Source of the DNA: Streptomyces rugosispiralis
GTDB lineage: Bacteria; Actinomycetota; Actinomycetes; Streptomycetales; Streptomycetaceae
Direction: 5' to 3'
DNA: 64,000 nt
Assembly: GCF_024505145.1 (NCBI RefSeq)
Contig: NZ_JANIAA010000001.1
Span: 496,001-560,000 of the forward strand
Part shown: positions 1-8,730 of the stretch, piece after piece
Layout: every line of letters starts with the position of its first letter
Numbering within the stretch: position 1 is the stretch's first letter
Program-made: the position numbers and the translations under genes
Notes under the pieces: generated by a model
Databases searched by the model: none
Told to the model about the DNA's origin: nothing
What the model saw: only the letters and a program-made list of their open reading frames with translations

Positions 1-1
1 G

Positions 2-145
2 GCGGGCGGCGCGGTGATCGATGTGCACGGCCGCCCGCTGGAGATCGACCCCGACCTCACCCGCCGCTGGTCGGGCGTGGTCGCGGCCACCCCGCGGCTC
101 GCGGAGGAACTGGCGGAGACCATCCGCGGAACGGAGGACCGATGA
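2..145 (+). CDS. Inositol-monophosphatase-like protein, C-terminal end
   Basis: Only the last 47 codons are inside the window. The frame reads GGAVIDVHGRPLEID, then a segment containing RWSGVVAATPRLAEEL, which is how the last strand and helix of inositol monophosphatase/CysQ-type phosphatases usually end (GG.V.D..G.P......G.VAA.P.L...L). The TGA stop overlaps the ATG of the following HD-domain gene (ATGA), so the two are translationally coupled. The catalytic metal-binding motifs lie upstream of the window, so family membership rests on this tail alone and the substrate cannot be inferred. Confidence 0.6.
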   Translation, partial: AGGAVIDVHGRPLEIDPDLTRRWSGVVAATPRLAEELAETIRGTEDR

Positions 146-705
146 CCACCCCCACCCCCCTCGACCCGCTGACGAACGAGGAGCTGACCGCGCTCGTGGA
201 CGGCCTCGCGGGCCTGCCGTACGACGGCGAGGCCGTCGACCAGCGGACACACGCGCTGCAGACGGCGTGGCTGGCGATGGACGCGGGCGCGGACGACGAG
301 CTGGTGGTGGCCGCGGCGCTGCACGACATCGGCCGTGCCCGGCCGGTCCGGGCCGAGCACCCGGGCCTGCCGCACGAGGTGGCGGGCGCCGAGTTCGCCC
401 GCCGCCGGGTGAGCGAACGGGCGGCGTGGGTCATCGCCCAGCACGTACCGGCCAAGCGCTATCTGGTGGCGACCGACGCGGAGTACCACGCCCTGCTCAG
501 CCCGGCGTCGGTCGCGTCCCTGAAGGTCCAGGGCGGCCCGATGGACGGGCGCGAGGTGGCGGAATTCGCGGCCCATCCACTGGCCGAGGACGCGGTCGCG
601 CTGCGCCGCTGGGACGACGCGGCCAAGGACCCGGACGGCCCGCGACTCGCGATGCCGACCCTCCTGGCGGCCCACGCCCGCTGCGTGGCGGCGCGGCGGG
701 CCTGA
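142..705 (+). CDS. HD-domain oxygenase/phosphohydrolase, PhnZ-like
   Basis: This 187-residue protein has the single HD fold: an N-terminal His (THALQ), the HD pair in AALHDIGR, further His residues in EHPGLPHEVAG, and a block around AQHVPAKRYL followed by SPASVASLKVQGGPM. These are the blocks of the phosphonate-operon-associated HD proteins (PhnZ family), mixed-valent di-iron oxygenases that cleave the C-P bond of 1-hydroxy-2-aminoethylphosphonate. Length matches the family (about 180-200). No 2-oxoglutarate oxygenase partner (PhnY) is seen downstream, so C-P cleavage is only one possibility; a generic metal-dependent phosphohydrolase or a MIOX-like oxygenase are alternatives. It starts at an ATG overlapping the stop of the phosphatase-like gene, which suggests a joint role on a phosphorylated or phosphonylated substrate. 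Confidence 0.7.
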   Translation: MTTPTPLDPLTNEELTALVDGLAGLPYDGEAVDQRTHALQTAWLAMDAGADDELVVAAALHDIGRARPVRAEHPGLPHEVAGAEFARRRVSERAAWVIAQHVPAKRYLVATDAEYHALLSPASVASLKVQGGPMDGREVAEFAAHPLAEDAVALRRWDDAAKDPDGPRLAMPTLLAAHARCVAARRA

Positions 706-824
706 GAGTGATCGCGTCCCGGGGGCAAAAGGCGGTGGTCAAGGCTCTGTGTCCGGAGGGCATGGCGCCGCACGTCCGCCGTGTTCCGTGGCCGGCCGCC
801 TGAGCTGCCGCACGGTCAACCGCT

Positions 825-854
825 TTGACAAAACGGAACGACGCTCCGTACATT
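825..854 (+). promoter_or_regulatory. Vegetative-type promoter for the alpha/beta hydrolase
   Basis: TTGACA at 825-830 is followed 18 bases later by TACATT at 849-854, a near-consensus -35/-10 pair. It lies about 115 bases upstream of the hydrolase start. The -35/-10 spacer overlaps the first of two palindromic operators, so repression by steric block is the natural reading. Confidence 0.6.
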
Positions 855-873
855 AATCGGAACGACGATCCGT
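833..873. promoter_or_regulatory. Two tandem palindromic operators (TetR type)
   Basis: Two near-identical 17-base sites occur 24 bases apart: ACGGA-N7-TCCGT at 833-849 and TCGGA-N7-TCCGT at 857-873, both containing the core CGGAACGACG followed by A/C and TCCGT. One sits within the promoter spacer and the other lies just downstream of the -10 element. Size, symmetry and doubled arrangement fit TetR-family operators. No regulator gene is adjacent; the closest TetR gene on this side is near 8 kb and has its own, different operators. Confidence 0.6.
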
Positions 874-970
874 TTTCGGCGCTGTCCGAAACCGGACACT
901 CCTGATCGCCTCATCCGCCCCGGCCGAACGAGACCGGGGGCAGAGGCCATTGAAGGGATATGCGCACACC

Positions 971-1930
971 ATGAGTGAATCCACATACGCGGCCGACGCC
1001 TTCGGCTCACCCGCTCCCGTCCTCTCGGTCAGCCCGGTGGTGCTGCCCGCCCCCGACCGGGCCGTGGACCTGGAAGTGCGCGTCTCCGCGCCCGTGACCG
1101 GGAGCGACCTGCCGGTCATCCTCCTCTCACACGGTCAGGGCTACTCGAACCACCTCTCCTCACTGAACGGATACGCCCCTCTCGTCAACTTCTGGGCCGC
1201 CCACGGTTTCGTGGTCATCCAGCCCACCCATCTGAGCTCACGGACGCTGACCCTGGACTCCGACACCCCCGGCGCGCCGCTGTTCTGGCGATCGCGCGCC
1301 GAGGACATGATGCGCGTCCTCGACCAGCTCGATGTGATCGAGGCCGCCGTTCCGCAGATCCTCGGGCGCGTCGACCGGAGCAAGGTGGCCGTGGCCGGGC
1401 ACTCGATGGGCGGGCACACCGCGAGCCTGCTGCTGGGCGCCCGGCTCACCGATCCGGAGGACGGAACGGAGGTGAACCTGACCGAGCCCCGGATCACGGC
1501 GGGCGTCCTGCTCGCCGCGCCCGGCCGGGGCGGCGACGCCCTCACCGAGTCCACGGCCGGGAACTTCCCCTTCTTCCTGACCACGGACTTCTCCAAGATG
1601 GCCACGCCCGCGCTCGTGGTCGCCGGCGACAAGGACGCCTCTCCCCATCTGACGGTCCGGGGCCCGGAGTGGCACACCGATCCGTACTTCCTCTCCCCCG
1701 GCCCCAAGTCCCTGCTCACGCTGTACGACGCGGAGCACGGGCTCGGCGGGATCTCCGGCTACGACGTCGCCGAGACCACCGACGAAAACCTCCAGCGCGT
1801 GTCCGCGGTCCAGCGGCTCACCTCGGCCTACCTCCGCACACAGCTCAGCCCCGGGGATTCCGCGTGGCAGACGGCGTGTGACGCGCTGGCGGCCGGCCCC
1901 AGCCCGCTCGGACGCGTCGAATCGAGGTAG
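971..1930 (+). CDS. Alpha/beta hydrolase (chlorophyllase/dienelactone-hydrolase-like)
   Basis: A 319-residue alpha/beta hydrolase. The oxyanion region is VILLSHGQGYSN, the nucleophile elbow is AGHSMGGHTAS (Ser in G-H-S-M-G), an acidic residue follows in VVAGDKDASP, and the catalytic His is probably in DAEHGLGG. Family members hydrolyse esters or lactones; nothing identifies the substrate. No signal peptide is seen, so it should be cytosolic. I chose the ATG at 971; a TTG at 950 in the same frame preceded by GAGG is an alternative adding seven residues. It is monocistronic and driven by the operator-covered promoter upstream, so it is probably induced by a ligand of an unlinked TetR-type regulator. 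Confidence 0.8.
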   Translation: MSESTYAADAFGSPAPVLSVSPVVLPAPDRAVDLEVRVSAPVTGSDLPVILLSHGQGYSNHLSSLNGYAPLVNFWAAHGFVVIQPTHLSSRTLTLDSDTPGAPLFWRSRAEDMMRVLDQLDVIEAAVPQILGRVDRSKVAVAGHSMGGHTASLLLGARLTDPEDGTEVNLTEPRITAGVLLAAPGRGGDALTESTAGNFPFFLTTDFSKMATPALVVAGDKDASPHLTVRGPEWHTDPYFLSPGPKSLLTLYDAEHGLGGISGYDVAETTDENLQRVSAVQRLTSAYLRTQLSPGDSAWQTACDALAAGPSPLGRVESR

Positions 1931-1991
1931 ACCGGGAAGGCGGCACCTCCCCGCGCCGGCCCGGGAGCCCCGCCCGTCCCGGCGCGGAAGG

Positions 1992-2282
1992 TCAGCGGAA
2001 CCAGACCAATACGGGGACGCGGATCTCGCGGAGCTCGGGGAGGACGACGTACTCGAAGACGACCGGCTCGCCGCCGATCTGCAGGCTGTACCGGGCGCCC
2101 AGGTCGTCCATGGGGTCGCCGGGGGGCCGTCGGTCGCGGTCGATCGCGCCGCCGACTTCGAGGGCGAGCGCGCTCAGGAAGTTCACCACCTTCTTGGAGA
2201 GGTCCGGCGGCATGTCGAGCAGCGTCCGGGCGGGAATCTCCTCGGTCCACGCCGTCCAGCCGCCGCGCGGCCGGGGGCTCAT
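1992..2282 (-). CDS. Small protein, possible RelE/ParE-fold partner of the preceding gene
   Basis: A 96-residue protein of unknown function. The N-terminus (WTEEIPARTLLDMPP) and helix DLSKKVVNFLSALAL, followed by beta-rich segments YSLQIGG and EPVVFEYVVLPELREIRV, resemble the helix-then-sheet layout of ParE/RelE-like proteins, but no catalytic motif is certain. The ATG overlaps the stop of the upstream 94-residue gene by four bases, so the two are translationally coupled, antitoxin first by usual order. The toxin idea is inference from size, order and fold impression only. Confidence 0.6.
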   Translation of the reverse strand: MSPRPRGGWTAWTEEIPARTLLDMPPDLSKKVVNFLSALALEVGGAIDRDRRPPGDPMDDLGARYSLQIGGEPVVFEYVVLPELREIRVPVLVWFR

Positions 2283-2563
2283 CGGGTGATTCCCTCCAGC
2301 CGGTCGGCGAGGTCGTCCACGGAGACCAGGCGGGTGCCGGCGGCGGCGTTGGAGCGGCTCTCGGCGGCGCCGGGGGCGCGGTCGAGCATGGCCGCCTTCC
2401 ACCATTTGCGCATGACACCCGGAACGGTTTCCTCCTCGGCGGCCAGCACCTCGGCGTAGAACTGGGCCCGGTTCGCTCCGGTCAGCGCGTCGCCGATGCC
2501 GTTGATCGTGTTCGGGATCGCCGGGGTCCTGCGGTCGGTGGGGTGTTCGGGCTGTGCGCTCAT
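2279..2563 (-). CDS. Small protein, first gene of a two-gene unit (possible antitoxin)
   Basis: A 94-residue, mostly helical and charged protein with segments NTINGIGDALTG, RAQFYAEVLAAEEE and VMRKWWKAAMLDRAPG, and a C-terminal SVDDLADRLEGI. I do not recognise a named domain. It starts at the ATG complementary to 2561-2563 after a purine-rich stretch (GGGAAAGGGAACGCGGAG read on the minus strand). It is coupled by an ATGA overlap to the 96-residue gene downstream. Two small co-translated genes with an acidic first product fit a toxin-antitoxin-like pair, but this has no direct sequence proof. Confidence 0.6.
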   Translation of the reverse strand: MSAQPEHPTDRRTPAIPNTINGIGDALTGANRAQFYAEVLAAEEETVPGVMRKWWKAAMLDRAPGAAESRSNAAAGTRLVSVDDLADRLEGITR

Positions 2564-2810
2564 CTCCGCGTTCCCTTTCCCGCATCGGGTGCGACGGTCG
2601 GCGGCCCCCGGTCGAGACGCCGTCGCTCGGGTCATTCTCCCGCAGGACGCGTGCTCCATGGGGCGCAGTGGGAGATCAGGGTAGCCGGTGGGCCGCTCCA
2701 CCATGGGCGCAGCCAATGGCCGCGCCACCGTACGGTCCGGTCGGCCCCGGCCACCGTTCACCCACAGGGGAGACAGCGGCCCCGTACCACCGCGGCGGTA
2801 CGGGGCTCCG

Positions 2811-2880
2811 CGGCGTCGGCGAGCGCTGCCCAGGTTCGGTCGGCGTCAGCGAGCGCTGCCCAGGTTCGGTCGGCGTCGGC
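2811..2880. repeat. 30-base tandem repeat, 2.3 copies
   Basis: Copies at 2811-2840 and 2841-2870 differ at one base (CGGCGTCGGC against CGGCGTCAGC at the start), both continue GAGCGCTGCCCAGGTTCGGT, and a third partial copy (CGGCGTCGGC) occupies 2871-2880. It is not CRISPR-like because there are no spacers. Confidence 0.85.
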
Positions 2881-2908
2881 GCCCTCGAGCATGAAACCGT
2901 CGCATATT

Positions 2909-2925
2909 GCGTGCGTCGCGCACGC
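2909..2925. promoter_or_regulatory. Palindrome upstream of the MarR gene, probable autoregulatory operator
   Basis: GCGTGCG (2909-2915), a three-base spacer and CGCACGC (2919-2925) form a perfect inverted repeat ending 13 bases before the MarR start codon. A possible -10 element TAGTGT (2926-2931) follows directly, consistent with a leaderless or near-leaderless transcript. MarR proteins commonly autorepress through such sites. Confidence 0.5.
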
Positions 2926-2938
2926 TAGTGTTGGGGTC

Positions 2939-3385
2939 ATGCCGAACGATGTGGGACACGAGATCGCCGACGCGCTGGGAACGCTGCTCAGGCGCAGCAC
3001 CCGCGAGCGGATCTACCGACGTCTGACCGAGGGCCTCGGCGAGGCCGTGGACGAGGTGACCTATCCCGTGCTCAGCGGGCTCGCCCGCACCGGCCCGCGC
3101 AGTGCCGCCGGCCTCGCCGACGAGATCGGTCTGGACCGCTCCGGCGTCACCCGCCGCGCGACCCGCCTGGAACAAGCCGGTCTGCTGCGCCGCGAGCCCG
3201 ACCCCGCCGACCGGCGCGCCACCCTGCTCGCCCTCACCGAAGCCGGGCGAGCGGCGATCGAAACGACCCGGCAGCGCCTCGCCACGCACATCGAGGACTC
3301 CCTGGCCTCCTGGCCACCCGGCGAGGCGCAGACCTTCGCCCGCCAACTGCGGCGCTTCGTCGACCACGGGCCCTTCACCGCATAG
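2939..3385 (+). CDS. MarR-family transcriptional regulator
   Basis: A 148-residue MarR-type winged-helix protein. The helix-turn-helix is SAAGLADEIGLDRSGVTRRA, followed by the classic MarR wing EQAGLLRREPDPADRRATLL with the conserved DxRxxxL pattern, then LTEAGR. The ATG at 2939 is chosen because it begins the conserved N-terminal dimerisation helix and follows the palindrome. It converges with the NmrA-like SDR gene, only eight bases separating their stops. MarR proteins usually sense phenolics or oxidants; the target here is probably itself and possibly the convergent SDR, whose promoter carries its own repeats. Confidence 0.88.
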   Translation: MPNDVGHEIADALGTLLRRSTRERIYRRLTEGLGEAVDEVTYPVLSGLARTGPRSAAGLADEIGLDRSGVTRRATRLEQAGLLRREPDPADRRATLLALTEAGRAAIETTRQRLATHIEDSLASWPPGEAQTFARQLRRFVDHGPFTA

Positions 3386-3393
3386 GCGCACCA

Positions 3394-4128
3394 CTACGAG
3401 GCAGCGAGCCAGTCGGCGTAGCGGGTGGGGGCGAGGTCGGCGCCCGTATCGGTGAGGACGTCGCCCTTGACCTCGCCGAACATACCGGCGGTCGGGTCGG
3501 TGACGACAGTGCGGTTGTCCCCCTTCGCCGCCAGGGTGATCCGGCCCAGCTCGTCCAGGGAGAAGACCTCGGGACCGGCGATGTCGCGAATGCCGCGCAG
3601 CGGGGGGCCCTGGGCCACATCCGTCACCGCGGCGGCCACGTCCTTGGCGGCGATCGGCTGGATCGGCGTGGCGGGCAGCCGGACGGTCTCGCCGTCGGCG
3701 GTCCAGGACATGGTGGCGTCCATGAACTCCATGAACTGCGTCGCCCGGACGATCGAGTAGGGGATCGGCCCGGTCGCGAGGAGTTCCTCCTGGAGCGCCT
3801 TCGCCCGGTAGTAGTCCAGCTCCGGCACCTGGTCCACACCGACGATCGAGAGGATCACGAAATGGCCGACGCCGGCCTTCTGGGACGCGGCCAGCAGGTT
3901 GTCCATCGAGGTCCGGAAGAAGGCCAGGGAGGCTTCGTCGAACGTCGGGGAGTTCGCGAGGTTGACGACGACGTCGGCCCCCGCCGTGGCCTCGTCCAGC
4001 CCCGTGCCGCTGATGATGTCGACTCCCGTGGATGGCGAAGCGGGCACCGCCTCGTGCCCGGCGGCCTTCAGGTTGTTGACGACCTGCGACCCGATGAGCC
4101 CGGTGCCGCCGATGACCGCGAACTTCAT
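3394..4128 (-). CDS. NmrA-like atypical SDR (NAD(P)-binding)
   Basis: A 244-residue protein with the N-terminal Rossmann motif VIGGTGLIGSQVV, a second strand leading to VNLANSP, and GHFVILSIVGVD, all typical of the NmrA/atypical SDR group, which bind NAD(P) and act as redox sensors or reductases of small quinones and sugars. The Tyr of YYRAKALQEELL sits in a YxxxK arrangement (YRAKA), so activity is possible. Length is normal for the short form. The start ATG follows AAAGGG. The promoter region contains repeated TTACGGA motifs, so it is specifically regulated. The substrate is unknown. Confidence 0.8.
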   Translation of the reverse strand: MKFAVIGGTGLIGSQVVNNLKAAGHEAVPASPSTGVDIISGTGLDEATAGADVVVNLANSPTFDEASLAFFRTSMDNLLAASQKAGVGHFVILSIVGVDQVPELDYYRAKALQEELLATGPIPYSIVRATQFMEFMDATMSWTADGETVRLPATPIQPIAAKDVAAAVTDVAQGPPLRGIRDIAGPEVFSLDELGRITLAAKGDNRTVVTDPTAGMFGEVKGDVLTDTGADLAPTRYADWLAAS

Positions 4129-4159
4129 GACAGGCCCTTTCGTTGAGATTCATCCATGA

Positions 4160-4205
4160 GGTTTATCCGTAAAGAGAGGTGTGTCCGTAACGAGACGGAT
4201 AACCC
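4160..4205. promoter_or_regulatory. Operator cluster upstream of the NmrA-like SDR
   Basis: TTATCCGT at 4163-4170 is mirrored by ACGGATAA at 4195-4202, and TCCGTAA occurs twice (4166-4172 and 4184-4190) with 18-base spacing. Read on the minus strand this gives two direct TTACGGA copies inside a larger inverted repeat, about 35-75 bases upstream of the SDR start. The rest of the gap to the malic enzyme gene at 4427 shows no gene; it should carry that gene's promoter. Confidence 0.5.
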
Positions 4206-4426
4206 CCGCACATCCATCCATGCACCGGGCTCGACCACGTTCCGTCCCAGGCCGTCCACGGGCCACGGACGGGACGGCTCCGGGGCGCCATCCCACCTCG
4301 CTCAAGATCGACGAGCGGCAGTGGGAGCCCTGTGCGCACGGTAGAGATGGCGTCGCGGGATTCTCCCGGCCCGGGTGGCGTGCGGCGCAGGCACACACAT
4401 GCAGACGCACCTTGGGGAGAGGCATC

Positions 4427-6096
4427 ATGGCCAAGAGCACCGCACGGACTCCTGCCACTCCGGACGCCCTGATGGATCCACTCCTCAACCGTGGCGTGGC
4501 GTTCACCCGGCCGGAGCGGGACGAGCTGGGCCTGACCGGGCGGCTGCCGTCCGGCGTGCTGACGCTGGAGCAGCAGGCGCGGCGCGCCTACCAGCAGTTG
4601 CGAGCCCAGGGCAGCGACCTGGCCAAGAACGTGTACCTGGAGCAGCTGCACGACCGCAACGAGACCCTGTACTTCGAGGTGCTCACCGACCACCTCGTGG
4701 AGCTGTTGCCGATCGTGTACGACCCCACGGTCGGCGAGGCGATCGAGAAGTACTCCCATGAGTACCGCCGCCCCCGTGGCGTCTTCCTCTCCATCGACGA
4801 CCCGGAGGGCATGGAGAAGGCCTTCGCCACGTTCCGGCTCGGGCCCGAGGACGTGGACCTGATCGTGTGCACCGACGCCGAGGAGATCCTGGGCATCGGC
4901 GACTGGGGCGTGGGCGGGATCCAGATCTCGGTCGGCAAGCTGGCGGTCTACACCGCGGCGGCCGGTATCGATCCGCGCCGTGTCATCGCCGTGTCACTGG
5001 ACGTGGGCACGGACCGCGAGTCGCTGCTGAAGGACCCGTTGTACCTGGGCAACCGGCATCCCAGGGTCCGCGGCGCCGACTACGACGCGTTCATCGAGGC
5101 GTATCTGCGCACGGCCTCGTCGATGTTCCCGGGCGCGCTGCTGCACTTCGAGGACTTCGGCCCGAGCAACGCCCGGCGGATCCTGGAGACATACGGCCGC
5201 AGCTACCGGATCTTCAACGACGATATGCAGGGCACCGGTGCGATCACCCTGGCCGCGGCCCTGTCGGCGGTCGAGGTCGGCGGGGTACGGATGCGCGACC
5301 AGAAGCTCGTGGTCTTCGGGGCCGGCACGGCCGGGGTGGGCATCGCCGACCAGCTCCGCGATGCCATGATCCGCGACGGCGCGAGCCCCGAGCAGGCCAC
5401 CGCGCAGGTCTGGCTGATCGACAAACCGGGCCTGCTCACCCGCGACATGACCGACCTGCGCGACTTCCAGCAGCCGTACGCGCGCGACCGGTCGGAGGTC
5501 GCCGACTGGGCGGCCGACGGCGGCGCGATCTCGCTGCTGGAGACCGTGCGCCGGGTCGAACCGACGATCCTGCTCGGCACCTCGACCGTGCCCGGGGCGT
5601 TCACCCGCGAGGTCGTCGAGGCCATGGCGGCGGGTACCGAGCGCCCGATCGTCTTTCCGCTCTCCAACCCGACCTCGCGCATCGAGGCCATGCCGGACGA
5701 CATCATCGCCTGGTCGAAGGGCAAGGCCCTGATAGCGACCGGCATCCCCGTCCCGCCCGTGGAACACGACGGTGTGACCTACCGGATCGCGCAGGCCAAC
5801 AACGCGCTGCTGTACCCCGGGCTGGGCCTGGGCACGATCGTCTCCGGAGCGTCCACGGTGACCGCGGGGATGCTGCTCGCGGCCGCTCAGGCGGTGGCCG
5901 ACCAGGTCGACCTCGGGCAACCGGGCGCTTCCCTGCTGCCGCCGGTGGAGAACCTGCGGGAGTCCTCGGCGGCCACCGCGACGGCGGTGCTCAAGGCGGC
6001 GGTCGGCGAGAGTGTCGCCACCAGCAAGCCGGCCGATCCCGCCCAGGCCGTCCACGAGGCCATGTGGGAGCCCGCCTACGGCGACGGAGCGGCGTC

Positions 6097-6100
<4 letters not shown>
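4427..6100 (+). CDS. NAD-dependent malic enzyme
   Basis: This 557-residue protein is a full-length malic enzyme of the eukaryote/E. coli MaeA size class. Malic enzymes decarboxylate malate to pyruvate and CO2. The N-terminal domain has LLNRGVAFT and YFEVLTDHLVELLPIVYDPTV with the catalytic Tyr in IVYDPTVGEA; the signature region reads ALLHFEDFGPSNA, the metal-binding part is FNDDMQGTGAITLA, and the Rossmann motif is VFGAGTAGVG. The C-terminal FPLSNPTSRIEAMPDD is also standard. The ATG at 4427 follows GGGGAGAGG at ideal distance. Its stop overlaps the fumarase start, so malate formed from fumarate can pass to pyruvate within one operon. NAD rather than NADP use is inferred from the size class. 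Confidence 0.93.
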
Positions 6101-7550
<1,450 letters not shown>

Positions 7551-7575
<25 letters not shown>

Positions 7576-7635
7576 ACGGCCCGGTCGAGCGGCGCGAGTG
7601 AACGGCGCAGGCGAACGGCGCGAGTGAACGGCGCG
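7551..7635. repeat. Duplicated fumC 3' end with repeated stop codons
   Basis: A 26-base unit CGGCCCGGTCGAGCGGCGCG plus GCTGAA (7551-7576), carrying the fumC stop, is repeated at 7577-7602 with AGTGAA as ending. Half-units follow at 7603-7615 and 7616-7628 (CGGCGC..GCGAA and CGGCGCGAGTGAA), then a final CGGCGCG. It looks like slippage duplication of the gene end. Confidence 0.8.
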
Positions 7636-7786
7636 CCACAGCTACCTCGGCCGGGCATCCAGGTGATCACCGTGACAACGGCCGGGACCGCCCCCGTCGT
7701 GCGGGCCGCGGAGTTCCGATTGTAGATATATGCGTCCGCCTCGCTCGGAACGTACGCTTCCGCACCTATGTCGTGCCACACTGTGG

Positions 7787-7822
7787 GTGGCCCTCACCGC
7801 ATCCCCCGTCGGTGAGGGCCAC
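7787..7822. terminator. Bidirectional terminator hairpin between fumC and TetR
   Basis: GTGGCCCTCACCG (7787-7799) and CGGTGAGGGCCAC (7810-7822) form a perfect 13-base-pair stem with a 10-base loop between the convergent fumC and TetR genes. There is no clear T tract, as is usual in Streptomyces. The remainder of the roughly 300-base gap holds the fumC end repeats, an AT-rich patch near 7720-7733 and repeats of CTCAAGAAGC beside the TetR stop; no gene is seen. Confidence 0.8.
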
Positions 7823-7874
7823 TTACGTGAGCACGGCGCCGATCAAGAAGCGTCGGCCGGCTCAAGAAGCAGGC

Positions 7875-8495
7875 TCAAGAAGCATCGGCGACCAGCTCCT
7901 GGTGGACGAAATCGACCAGGAGTTCGCGCATGGTCCCGATGGTCATGCCGGGGACTCCGGTCAGCACCTGGATGGCCGCGCCGTCGGTCAGGGCGGTCAG
8001 GCGCAGCGCGACGACGTGCGGATCGGCGTCCGCGCGGAAGACGCCCTGCCGCTGGCCGCGCTGGACGATCCGGCGGACCGTTTCCTGCCAGCGTGCGTAG
8101 TACTCGTTGTGGGCCGGGCGGAATTCGGGGCGGATGGTGGCCTCGGCCCAGTACTGGAGCCAGATGGCCCACTCGTCCCGTACCTGGCCGACCCGTGGCA
8201 GCTGCATGTCGATGAGCTTCAGCAGCCGCTCGTGTGCGTTGTGAACGGCGCGCAGTTGGGTGGACTGGCGGGCGAAGGCCCGGTCGACGCAGTACTTGAG
8301 GGCCTCCGCCAGGACGTCGTTCTTACCCGGGAAGTAGTAGTGCACCGTGCCGGTGCTGGTGCCACAGACCTTGGCGATGTCGGCGATGCGCACGGCGTGG
8401 AAGCCGCGCTCGGCGATCAGCTGCCATGTGGCGTCGAGGATCCTCGCCCTGCGGTCCTCGTCGCTCCTGGGCTCCGCCTTCGTCCCTGTGGTCAC
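7875..8495 (-). CDS. TetR-family repressor (BetI-like C-terminal domain)
   Basis: A 206-residue TetR regulator. The N-terminal helix-turn-helix runs ILDATWQLIAERGFHAV, RIADIAKVCGTSTGTVHYYFPGKNDVLAEAL, the standard TetR signature. The C-terminal domain, with DEWAIWLQYWAEA and LTALTDGAAIQVLTG, resembles the BetI-like ligand-binding group. It is divergent from the SDR gene, and the 235-base gap holds two palindromes of the same core, so it most likely represses both itself and the SDR operon. The ATG start gives the expected N-terminal length before the HTH. Its 3' end is followed by short repeats of CTCAAGAAGC (7842, 7861, 7874 region), a slippage scar. Confidence 0.9.
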   Translation of the reverse strand: MTTGTKAEPRSDEDRRARILDATWQLIAERGFHAVRIADIAKVCGTSTGTVHYYFPGKNDVLAEALKYCVDRAFARQSTQLRAVHNAHERLLKLIDMQLPRVGQVRDEWAIWLQYWAEATIRPEFRPAHNEYYARWQETVRRIVQRGQRQGVFRADADPHVVALRLTALTDGAAIQVLTGVPGMTIGTMRELLVDFVHQELVADAS

Positions 8496-8560
8496 ATCGT
8501 CTCCCCGTGGTCCTCGGTCCTGGTTCCCCTGTCTGCACCGGCGCTCAGCATCCGGTCATT

Positions 8561-8683
8561 CTGACGGAAGCGTCAGTTCCTCGGCAAGTCCGGGGTCCGC
8601 GGTGAACCCCTTCTGCCACGGGAATTTTCCGGCCGCTACCCCTTGGCGCCAGTCTCGCCGAGAGGGCTAACTGACGCATCAGT
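8561..8683. promoter_or_regulatory. Paired operators in the TetR-SDR divergent region
   Basis: CTGACG-GAAG-CGTCAG (8561-8576) and ACTGA-CGCA-TCAGT (8670-8683) are two palindromes sharing CTGACG, one nearer each gene. Their position between divergent TetR and SDR genes marks them as the likely binding sites. A small direct repeat ACCTTTGGCAC also occurs twice just before the SDR ribosome binding site. Confidence 0.65.
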
Positions 8684-8730
8684 CAAACCTTTGGCACCCA
8701 CACCTTTGGCACACAGATCGAGGAGGCTCT

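Larger units (their letters stand above)
2564..2938. other. Non-coding gap with tandem repeat and divergent promoters
   Basis: This 375-base stretch lies between the minus-strand small-protein pair and the plus-strand MarR gene. It holds a 30-base tandem repeat (2811-2880) and a palindrome just before the MarR start. Open frames through it have no recognisable domain and read through the repeat, so I call no gene. Confidence 0.5.

Noticed and set aside
2811..2880. CRISPR-like repeat
   Set aside because: Repeats are directly adjacent without spacers and there are only two full copies; no cas genes are present.
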